Below are positions 1 through 5,450 of a stretch of 10,109 nt of DNA, one piece after another. A model generated the notes under the pieces. That model searched no databases. It was not told where the DNA came from and worked only from the letters and a program-made list of their open reading frames with translations. Position 1 is the stretch's first letter. Each line of letters opens with the position of its first letter. Source of the stretch: Planctomycetota bacterium (GTDB lineage: Bacteria > Planctomycetota > Planctomycetia > Pirellulales > UBA1268). The position numbers and the translations under genes were made by a program. Location of the stretch: NCBI GenBank assembly GCA_003670825.1, contig QWQL01000031.1:1-10109 (forward strand). The letters are read 5' to 3'.

Positions 1-1113
1 ATACTTCCCGACCGAGCGACCGAGGATCATCGGGTGGCCGCAGCAGCCGCAGATCGGCCGAATGAGCACCTTCGGGTAGAGGTCCACACGGTGGACTTTT
101 TTCCGTGGATCCTTGGCCTTGCGACCAAAGGACTCGCTGCCCCGGCCGAGTTTCTGTTTCACGGCCTCTGCCAGCTCATCCGACAGGATCCGCAGGTGCG
201 GGACGTCCCGCCAAATCCATTCCGACTCCGGCAACTGGATGACCTTCTTCTTGCCCGTGCGGCGGTCGGTCACCTGCTTGGTCTTGTGGAATACATCCTT
301 GCCGACGAGTTTCTCACGGCCGTAGTGCTGCCGTACCCGGCAGTCCGACCACGTCTGCTTGCCGCCCACCTTGTGCTCGTTGAAGAGCCTCGCCACGTCG
401 ATGGCGCTGCTGCCCTCGTAGGCGATCATCTCGGCACCCCGCTGCGTCCACTCGGCCGCCTCGGGGTCGATCTCAACAGCCTTCTCAATCGTATTCTTGC
501 GGGTGATCACGAGGTTGCCGTTGGCGTCCTTCACGTCCACGAGCCGGTAGCCGACGCCGGGCGGCGAGATGTTGTCGCCACGGCGGAAGGCGTCGTCCAT
601 GCCGCGCTTCACCTTGGATCGCAGCTGGGTGATAAATGCTTCGTTCATCGAGCCGAGAACCGGCAGGAGGAGCGAGGACTGTGGGTTGGCGCTGTCGTAG
701 CCGTCGCTGGCTCCGACGACTCGGACGCCGGTCGATTCGGCGAGTTCCCCGTGCTGCAACAACTCGATCGTGTTGCGGCTCATGCGGGAGAGTTCGTCGA
801 TCAGGAACCACGACACCCCAAACTCGTCTCGGCGCTCGACGATTCACTTGGCGATCGTGTAGCCGCGTCGGCAGGCGAGTGTGCCGCTGACGGCGGCGTC
901 GGCGAGGACGAAACACCACGGCACGAAGACGCCGTCCCGTCGGGCACGATTCAGGACGTTGAGAAGTTGCTGGTCGAGCGACCGCGGGTTGGAGTTCTCG
1001 TCGCTGAAACGCAGGTAGGCGACCCCGAGGTCGGTCCAAGCCTTCGGTGTGACGCCTGGCCGGAACGGCTCCGCGTGCTGCTGCCGGAACCGCTCCTCGA
1101 AGTCGTCGGCCAT
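1..1113 (-). pseudogene. Large serine recombinase, interrupted by an in-frame TGA and cut by the window edge
   Basis: Read on the minus strand from ATG at 1113, one register gives a resolvase-type domain followed by a recombinase domain. Near residues 33-49 is the nucleophile region YLRFSDENSNPRSLDQQ, with Ser37 the likely catalytic serine and Arg44 nearby. After the stop, DELSRMSRN matches the conserved D-x-L-S-R segment. Further on come GASDGYDS, MNEAFITQLRSKVKRGM and the PPGVGYRLV start of the recombinase domain, and at the left edge ICGCCGHPM looks like the zinc-ribbon. The only defect is TGA at 846-844 (codon 90). The frame is then open for about 281 codons to the window edge. A CGA to TGA transition would explain it, so this looks like recent inactivation, though sequencing error or a split product is possible. 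No clear Shine-Dalgarno sequence precedes 1113. Such enzymes integrate or excise elements by serine-phosphodiester chemistry. Confidence 0.85.
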
Positions 1114-1149
1114 GGCCGCGATCGTGGTGTCGCTGGCTTCAGGGACGCA
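1..1149. mobile_element. Possible right end of a recombinase-bearing element
   Basis: The recombinase gene starts only about 37 bases from the point where homology to the SUMF1/PEP-CTERM gene begins on the opposite strand. The missing 5' two-thirds of that gene is best explained by insertion of, or replacement by, the element carrying the recombinase. No terminal inverted repeat or attachment core can be recognised with one end in view, so the boundary near 1149 is an inference. Confidence 0.35.
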
Positions 1150-1458
1150 ACCGTGGGCACCAACGGCGGTGAGAGCGCATATGGGGCTTTTGACATGAGC
1201 GGGAACTTACGGGAATGGAACGACCTCACGGGTGCTGCCGACTCGTCTCGCGGGGTGCGGGGCGGCTCCTGGTTCAGCGACGCGTCCTCCGTGTCGTCCT
1301 CCATCAGGGCCACGAACGACCCGTCGTTCGAGGGCAACAACATCGGTTTTCGTCTAGCAAGTCCGGTTGCCGTGCCCGAGCCCTCCACCTGCGCCATGGC
1401 CCTCGCCGGCCTGGCCTGCGGCGGCTATCTCGTGAGGCGCCGTCGCAAGCGGGCCTGA
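1150..1458 (+). pseudogene. 5'-truncated SUMF1-fold PEP-CTERM protein
   Basis: The frame reads VGTNGGESAYGAFDMSGN, then REWNDLTG, RGGSW, GFRLAS, and a PEP-CTERM tail: VPEPST, a short hydrophobic segment (AMALAGLACGGYLV) and RRRRKRA before the TGA at 1456-1458. This is the last ~100 residues of the family member intact at 4080-5159. The segment before the hypervariable block matches at 24 of 33 residues, the block at 9 of 24, and the segment after it at 27 of 37. The signal peptide and most of the fold are missing; upstream sequence belongs to the antisense recombinase. The open frame continues upstream to position 34, but that part is only the antisense of the recombinase. The fragment has no recognisable start, so it is probably not expressed as a secreted protein. 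Confidence 0.82.
1273..1344 (+). other. Hypervariable 24-codon block (candidate DGR variable region), truncated copy
   Basis: The block lies between RGGSW and GFRLAS. Compared with 4974-5045, 16 of 24 codons differ. Fourteen of the 16 keep C at position 3 (for example TTC/AAC, GAC/TTC, ATC/GGC, AAC/TTC), one keeps G (CCG/ACG), and only GGC/CAA changes its third base. The eight remaining codons (GCG, GTG, TCG, TCC, AGG, ACG, TCG, GAG) are identical. This fits adenine-targeted change of AAC codons. No template repeat is present in the window, so the DGR assignment is inferred. Confidence 0.55.
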
Positions 1459-1486
1459 CGCCGCGACACCAATCTGATTCCAACGA

Positions 1487-1531
1487 GAGGGGAGCAGGTC
1501 GCCATCACGGGCCTACTCCCCTTTGTGTTTT
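1487..1531 (+). terminator. Rho-independent terminator after the truncated PEP-CTERM gene
   Basis: The arms 1488-1498 (AGGGGAGCAGG) and 1512-1522 (CCTACTCCCCT) pair with one mismatch around a 13-base loop and are followed by a T-rich run, TTGTGTTTT. It lies about 30 bases after the stop codon and faces the right way to end transcription of the PEP-CTERM gene. Its survival suggests the gene's 3' end is still intact. Confidence 0.65.
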
Positions 1532-1541
1532 CACGGCTGCC

Positions 1542-1796
1542 TCATGCCGCCCGCACCACCCTCCGCACCCTTCCTGTACCTACTTCCGCCCTCGAATACA
1601 CACCCGCTCGATCGGCCGACAGGCACCGACCGGAGGCCCACTGTCGTAACCCGTCGATCTTGTCGCCCGCAGCGACAGCCGCGGGTACGACGTTCTGCGA
1701 AGCCTGAATCAGCGGCACGTCCAAGAGCGACGCCAGCCTGCAGCACGACTTGATCTCGGCGTCGGTCCAGATGGCGTCGCGTGGGCTGAGAGGAAT
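1542..1796 (-). pseudogene. Decayed coding fragment of unknown family
   Basis: On the minus strand, between stops at 1799-1797 and 1544-1542, one frame has the strong G/C third-position bias of real genes in this window. It reads AIWTDAEIKSCCRLASLLD, then VPLIQASQNVVPAAVAAGD, KIDGLRQWASGRCLSADR and GVYSR. It has no normal start: the only in-window starts are rare codons (ATT at 1796) or TTG at 1724 inside the coding-like stretch. The last ~17 codons to the TGA lose this character. I read it as a gene remnant truncated at both ends. I do not recognise the family. It is on the same strand as the recombinase, but a link between them is not shown. Confidence 0.45.
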
Positions 1797-2211
1797 TCAC
1801 AACGAGTTGTGTTGCCAGGTCATTTCCCCGTTTCCGAGTGCACACCTTGCACGAAACGGTGAAAACGCACTCTTGTTGGCAACCGCCGTCAACATTTCTC
1901 TCATTGGTCCGCCCGGCAGGGCGGTGCTTCCAAGCGGCGGCACGCTGCCGCATGCAGGCTGCTGCCGCGAAGCGGCAGCCCATTGCCCGACCTTGCCGCT
2001 GTCGGTTCGGCGGTATCCCTGCCAACGTCTCAGCCACACGCCCACAGACTCAGGCTGATGCCTGTGCCATGGCTCTCAAACCTAGGGGTTCGAGGCAGAG
2101 CCCCGCGGGGTGAAAGCCGATCCTTCTGCCTACGAAGTCTGCTGAAGACCATGGTTTCATAGGTCGGTCGGCGGTTCGCCCTTGGCGGGGACACTCCGAA
2201 CGCTGATACTT
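1797..2211. other. Intergenic region with clustered short hairpins, no gene seen
   Basis: No frame here has convincing coding character. Short perfect or near-perfect hairpins follow one another: CCGCCC/GGGCGG at 1909-1924 (loop GGCA), GCTGCCGC/GCGGCAGC at 1961-1979 (loop GAA), CAGGC/GCCTG at 2051-2064 (loop TGAT), GGCTCT/AGAGCC at 2071-2102, and the palindrome CCCCGCGGGG at 2101-2110. None has a T-run, so they are not standard terminators. They could be part of a long structured leader for the gene at 2268, an unrecognised RNA, or palindromic intergenic repeats. No known riboswitch or tRNA consensus was recognised. Confidence 0.35.
1880..1894 (+). repeat. 15-bp direct repeat, left copy
   Basis: CAACCGCCGTCAACA occurs here and again at 3528-3542 in the same orientation. 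The two copies lie on either side of the secreted papain-like gene (2268-3428), and each is followed closely by a hairpin. A 15-bp match may be chance in GC-rich sequence. Confidence 0.3.
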
Positions 2212-2261
2212 GTGCCGTCTTTGGGGGAGGTCGCATTCGGCACCTCCTCGTCATTGGGAGG
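2212..2261 (+). promoter_or_regulatory. Competing hairpins around the ribosome-binding site (candidate translational switch)
   Basis: The Shine-Dalgarno sequence GGGAGG at 2256-2261 sits 6 bases before the ATG at 2268. The segment ACCTCCTC (2242-2249) can pair upstream with 2224-2231 (eight pairs including one G-U, 10-base loop), leaving the Shine-Dalgarno free. Alternatively, 2243-2248 can pair with 2256-2261 (six pairs including one G-U, 7-base loop) and hide it. A third helix, GTGCCG 2212-2217 with CGGCAC 2238-2243, also competes with the first. The arms are visible in the sequence; the switching function is inferred. Confidence 0.4.
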
Positions 2262-2267
2262 CATGCC

Positions 2268-3428
2268 ATGCCACGCAGGAACACGTCGAAGCGGGTCGGG
2301 CGATCGGTGCTCGGAGCGGAGCACCTGGAGCCACGTCGGCTGCTTGCCGTGGACCTGATGGCGACCCTCGGCAACGCGCTCAGGAGCGGCGAAATAGTCG
2401 GTCCACGGGCAGAGCCTTCTGTCGTGTCTCTCCCGGGGCGACCGCCAGCGGCCGCAGCCACCTACAGTGTCTTGAACCCGCTCCCGCCGCGCATCCAGTG
2501 GAACGCGAACTACGGCTATTGCGGCGAGGCCTCGTTCATCAGCGCCGGTCTCGCCTACGGCCAGTACCTCTCGCAGTACGACGCCCGCGCCATCGCGAGC
2601 AACAACGCCGCGCAGAGCCGGAGTACGTCCCAACTCCTGCTCGGCGTCAATGACGTCGCTGCGGCCAAGGCGATGCACCTTGCCGCCACGCCATTCAACA
2701 CCGCTACCAGTCCATCAAGCACCGCGTTTCTCACCTGGGTCAAGTCGAATGTGATCGCCGGCTACCCGGTGGTGATGGGTGTGTTCATGAACCAATCCCG
2801 GTTCTATGGAACGACGAACCCGAACGCCGGAGACGCTGAGTACGACCACATCGTGGTTGCCACCGGGATCACGTCGACCCGTCCACTGACCGGCCCGGCG
2901 GTTTACTATGCCGACGACATCATCACGTTCAACGACAACGGCCTCTGGACCGGCACCCCGAACGGCCAGCCACAGAATGTGTTCAGTTGTTCGTTTGGCG
3001 CCTTCGCAAAAACGCGTCAGCAGTCCAACGCCAAGACGGCGGCGGTGTATTCGCTGAAGAATGGCCCCGACTACGGCATCGCCATCACTGGCGTCATCGA
3101 TCTCAGCCGGGAGACAGTGCCGGTGCGTTTGACCACGAGCGTTAACGCCGAGTCGCCCGCGATGGTCAACAACTCCAACGCCCGGCCCGCCGCCAAGCCG
3201 GTGACGCTGACGATCACGGTCTCGGGTCTCAAGCCGGGCGTCACCTACAACCTCTACCGCTACAGTTCCATGGCCGCGGTGCCCGACTCCAAAATCAATG
3301 CCAACGCTGCCAAAGCGGCTCAGAAGTGGACGGTCAAGATCTCTTCCGGCTCGACGTACACGATGACGCAGGCCATCAACTCAAGCGAGGTCGCCGTCTA
3401 TCGCGCGGTCCCGGTCGGCGCTCCCTGA
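2268..3428 (+). CDS. Secreted papain/C39-like cysteine-peptidase-fold protein with planctomycete LEPRRLL N-terminus
   Basis: 386 residues. ATG 2268 is supported by GGGAGG six bases upstream. The N-terminus is basic and carries AEHLEPRRLLA (LEPRRLL at residues 20-26), a motif that recurs at the start of many planctomycete exported proteins in place of a classical signal peptide. Residues ~75-250 resemble a papain-like fold: IQWNANYGYCGEAS with candidate nucleophile Cys85 and Gln77 before it, YDHIVVATG with candidate His194, and ITFNDNG with Asn222/Asp223 as third member. The C-terminal ~100 residues look like a beta-rich domain (VTLTITVSGLKPGVTYNLYR). Activity is not proven: the Gln-to-Cys spacing is longer than in papain, so it could be a non-proteolytic relative. 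No PEP-CTERM tail is present. It seems monocistronic, with non-coding DNA on both sides. Confidence 0.75.
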   Translation: MPRRNTSKRVGRSVLGAEHLEPRRLLAVDLMATLGNALRSGEIVGPRAEPSVVSLPGRPPAAAATYSVLNPLPPRIQWNANYGYCGEASFISAGLAYGQYLSQYDARAIASNNAAQSRSTSQLLLGVNDVAAAKAMHLAATPFNTATSPSSTAFLTWVKSNVIAGYPVVMGVFMNQSRFYGTTNPNAGDAEYDHIVVATGITSTRPLTGPAVYYADDIITFNDNGLWTGTPNGQPQNVFSCSFGAFAKTRQQSNAKTAAVYSLKNGPDYGIAITGVIDLSRETVPVRLTTSVNAESPAMVNNSNARPAAKPVTLTITVSGLKPGVTYNLYRYSSMAAVPDSKINANAAKAAQKWTVKISSGSTYTMTQAINSSEVAVYRAVPVGAP

Positions 3429-3527
3429 AAGGATAGCGCGGTCAATGGCACTTCTGCAACGGTCTTCCGGCTGACGGACTGCCCTTGAGCAGCGAGATTG
3501 GGCGTTTCGGCCGTCCGGAGGCGTTTT

Positions 3528-3542
3528 CAACCGCCGTCAACA
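3528..3542 (+). repeat. 15-bp direct repeat, right copy
   Basis: Identical to 1880-1894. It lies about 100 bases after the stop of the papain-like gene and directly before the 14-bp inverted repeat. Confidence 0.3.
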
Positions 3543-3544
3543 GC

Positions 3545-3593
3545 CGTCCCTGTCCGCTCGGTTCGGCTACGCCTCACCAAGCGGACAGGGACG
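3545..3593. repeat. 14-bp perfect inverted repeat downstream of the papain-like gene
   Basis: CGTCCCTGTCCGCT (3545-3558) and AGCGGACAGGGACG (3580-3593) are exact reverse complements around a 21-base spacer. There is no T-run on either side, so it is not a standard intrinsic terminator. It may be a factor-dependent terminator or 3' mRNA-end stabiliser, a dispersed palindromic repeat, or the end of a small element. Confidence 0.5.
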
Positions 3594-3836
3594 ATCCCTT
3601 GGCAGGTTTACCCTGGTGATAGAGCCTGGTTTCATTCATGAGGGCAGGTCAGATTCGTCTCATTTCCTGGAATTCGCATTAACGCGAACCACAAACGCTG
3701 TAGCGTCAGAACTAGCGTTTAAAAAAAAGTTGGGGAGGGGACAAAAAGTCTTGCCAGCCGCGTTGCTTGCGATGGTCCACGTTTTCCACACGACAGTTGT
3801 TTACAGTTCCCCAAAGTTTCTCAAGGAGAAGAGCTC
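3594..3836. other. AT-richer intergenic stretch with small palindromes, no convincing gene
   Basis: Base composition is visibly less GC-rich than the neighbours, with an A8 run at 3721-3728. Small dyads include TTCGC/GCGAA at 3673-3688 and ACGCT-GT-AGCGT at 3695-3706, with a further AGCGT just downstream. A 74-codon open frame from GTG 3616 crosses the A-run but has neither a ribosome-binding site nor the usual codon bias. The stretch may hold the promoter and operators for what follows, or imported DNA. Confidence 0.35.
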
Positions 3837-3893
3837 ATGACCTCCTTCGGCCGATTTTCAGCGATTCCAGTAATTGTCAGTCGGCGCGCATAA
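3837..3893 (+). pseudogene. Possible 5' remnant (18 codons) of another PEP-CTERM family gene, or a leader peptide
   Basis: AAGGAG at 3823-3828 lies 8 bases before ATG 3837, which opens MTSFGRFSAIPVIVSRRA and stops at 3891-3893. The arrangement resembles the start of the gene at 4080: CAAGGAG, a short spacer, ATG and an S-F codon pair. The encoded peptide resembles the start of a signal sequence. It could be the surviving 5' end of a deleted paralogue or an upstream short ORF. The resemblance is short and was judged by eye. Confidence 0.3.
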
Positions 3894-3912
3894 CCGGCCA
3901 ATGATCGCCGCT

Positions 3913-3984
3913 GATTCGTCCCAGCCCGTGCCCGATTCGTCCCAAGCGCGCCCGATTCGTCCCTGCCCATGCCCGATTCGTCCC
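3913..3984. repeat. Four tandem repeats with 20-21-bp period and GATTCGTCCC core
   Basis: The core GATTCGTCCC occurs at 3913-3922, 3934-3943, 3954-3963 and 3975-3984, spaced 21, 20 and 21 bases. Spacers are GC-rich and related (variants of AGCCCGTGCCC). The period is about two helical turns, so all copies face the same side of the DNA. The array ends about 95 bases before the PEP-CTERM gene at 4080. It may be an operator array or a tandem intergenic repeat. It is not a CRISPR because spacers are about 10 bases. Confidence 0.75.
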
Positions 3985-4079
3985 TTTTTGGTTTTTGTGG
4001 CTTCTGGGCGAGCGAGGTGACTGTAGAACCGGTTGCGTAAGTGCCGGTTCTTGGTCGCTATGCAAGGAGTTTGCTCGTG

Positions 4080-5159
4080 ATGTCTTTCGCTCGTATGCCC
4101 CGCGTCGTTGCTCTTGTCGTCGGCGCGGCGGCCCTGCTTGGAGCGCTGGCCGCTCCTGCTCCTGCCGTCACGATCGACCTCGTGCCGGTCGGGAACGCTG
4201 GCAACGCCAACGACCCGGCTACCGGGAATCTCTACGGCGGCGTGGCCTACGACTACGCGATCGGCACGTACGACGTGACGATTGGTCAGTACGCGGCGTT
4301 CCTGAATGCCGTGGCCGCGACCGACACCTACTCGCTCTACAACGGGAGCATGGCAACGGACCTCAACGTGGCGGGCATTACACAGACCGGCTCTTCAGGC
4401 TCGTACACCTACAGCGTGATCAACAACGGCGGCAACAGTGCCAACCGCCCGATCACGTACGTGAGCTGGTTCGATTCGGCGAGGTTTGCCAACTGGATGG
4501 CAAACGGCCAGCCGACGGGAGCCCAGAGCAGCACGACGACCGAGAATGGTGCCTACAACGTGAACGGGGCGACGAGCGGCACTGCTCCGGCCAAGAACGT
4601 GACGAACCCGAATACGAGTGCTCTACCGACGTTTTTCATTCCGAATGAGAGCGAGTGGTACAAGGCGGCCTATTACTCGCCGCTGTTGAACTCCGGATCG
4701 GGCGGCTACTACACCTACGCCACGCAGAGCGACACGGCCCCGGGCAACGTCATCGGCAGCGGGTCCAATCAGGCGAACTACTACACCGGCAGCGGGTATT
4801 CGGTGACGCAGTCGGGAACTTTTTCGGCAACCCAGAACTACCTGACGGACGTCGGGGCGTTCTCGGCGAGTGGGAGTTTCTACGGCTCGTTCGACCAGAG
4901 CGGGAACGTGTGGGAATGGAACGACCTCACGGGTACCGCCGGCTCGTCTCGTGGGCTCCGGGGCGGCGAATGGAACGACTTCGCGCTCAGCGTGTCGTCC
5001 GCCGGCAGGCTCACGGCCGTCACGTCGGACGAGCAAGACTTCGTCGGCTTTCGTCTCGCAAGTACGGTTATCGTGCCCGAGCCATCGACGTGGGTGATGG
5101 CAGCGGGTGGGCTTGCCTGCGGCGGCTTCTCGATGTGGCGGCGTCGCAAGCGAGCCTGA
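4080..5159 (+). CDS. Secreted SUMF1-fold PEP-CTERM surface protein with hypervariable block
   Basis: 359 residues from ATG 4080, chosen because AAGGAG (4064-4069) lies 10 bases upstream; GTG 4077 is an alternative, and an in-frame GTG at 4041 lies before the Shine-Dalgarno. Residues 1-29 are a signal peptide (basic start, hydrophobic VVALVVGAAALLGALAA, cleavage probably after APA). The body is a SUMF1/FGE-like domain: YDVTIGQYAAFLNAV, YVSWFDSARFANW, FIPNESEWYKAAYY, YGSFDQSGNVWEWNDL, RGLRGGEW and GFRLAS in family order. Its only cysteine is in the C-terminal anchor, so the catalytic cysteines of true sulfatase-maturing enzymes are absent and the fold is probably a binding scaffold. VPEPST with PEP at residues 333-335, a hydrophobic segment and WRRRKRA form an exosortase sorting signal. 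Residues 299-322 differ sharply from the paralogue fragment at 1150-1458. No exosortase gene lies nearby. Confidence 0.88.
   Translation: MSFARMPRVVALVVGAAALLGALAAPAPAVTIDLVPVGNAGNANDPATGNLYGGVAYDYAIGTYDVTIGQYAAFLNAVAATDTYSLYNGSMATDLNVAGITQTGSSGSYTYSVINNGGNSANRPITYVSWFDSARFANWMANGQPTGAQSSTTTENGAYNVNGATSGTAPAKNVTNPNTSALPTFFIPNESEWYKAAYYSPLLNSGSGGYYTYATQSDTAPGNVIGSGSNQANYYTGSGYSVTQSGTFSATQNYLTDVGAFSASGSFYGSFDQSGNVWEWNDLTGTAGSSRGLRGGEWNDFALSVSSAGRLTAVTSDEQDFVGFRLASTVIVPEPSTWVMAAGGLACGGFSMWRRRKRA
4974..5045 (+). other. Hypervariable 24-codon block (candidate DGR variable region), intact copy
   Basis: Residues 299-322, between RGGEW and GFRLAS, at the position where FGE-type DGR target proteins carry their variable ligand-binding loops. 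Compared with 1273-1344, differing codons keep third-base C while bases 1 and 2 vary, and unchanged codons have no silent differences. Outside the block, silent changes do occur nearby (CGC/CGT before it, GGT/GGC and CTA/CTC after it), which makes the block stand out. The inferred ancestral template has AAC at most variable positions. Confidence 0.55.
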
Positions 5160-5395
5160 ATCACACCAGAAAATCCGGAGAAAATCCGGGACGGGAGCGC
5201 TTTTCGTGTGCTCCGATCGGCCGCGAGGGGCTGGCCGTAGCGAATGTCTGGCGATCGGTCAGCCCGCTTCCCGAACGGGTGGACCGACGACCCTGATCCG
5301 GCGGTCGCCGAGGGACCCCACCAAGGGGCAAAGACCGTGGGTCGCTGGCGACGCGACTTCCTCCGGGACTTCGCCGACCGTCTCGACCGCTCACC
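5160..5395. other. Intergenic region between the PEP-CTERM gene and secA, no gene seen
   Basis: No frame here has coding character or a ribosome-binding site, and no T-tailed terminator follows the PEP-CTERM gene. The near-duplicate GAAAATCCGG occurs twice just after the stop (about 5168-5189). Confidence 0.4.
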
Positions 5396-5425
5396 TTGAC
5401 CACCTCCTACCTTTCCCGCGAGAAT
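5396..5425 (+). promoter_or_regulatory. Candidate sigma-70-type promoter for secA
   Basis: TTGACC (5396-5401) is followed after 18 bases by GAGAAT (5420-5425), which matches TATAAT at four of six positions. Transcription would start near 5432 and give a leader of about 110 bases. Planctomycete promoters are often weak matches, so this is tentative. Confidence 0.35.
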
Positions 5426-5450
5426 CAGGGGTTGTCCTGCATTTCTGCCC

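Noticed and set aside
34..1458. A 474-codon plus-strand open frame joining the antisense of the recombinase to the PEP-CTERM tail
   Set aside because: Its first ~370 codons lie in exact antisense register to a recognisable recombinase and have no domain of their own. Only the last ~100 codons are real.
1797..2045. Overlapping minus-strand open frames of about 80-170 codons
   Set aside because: No conserved character, Arg-rich composition, and they run through several hairpins. Only 1590-1796 has coding-like bias.
2071..2110. tRNA-like GGGGTTCGAGGC segment
   Set aside because: It resembles a T-loop only. No acceptor stem, anticodon arm or CCA end can be built around it.
3616..3840. A 74-codon open frame starting at GTG
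   Set aside because: It has no ribosome-binding site, crosses an A8 run, lacks the GC-rich third positions of the neighbours and matches no known family.
3913..3984. Possible CRISPR array
   Set aside because: Repeats are about 10 bases with similar 10-11-base spacers, and there are no cas genes.
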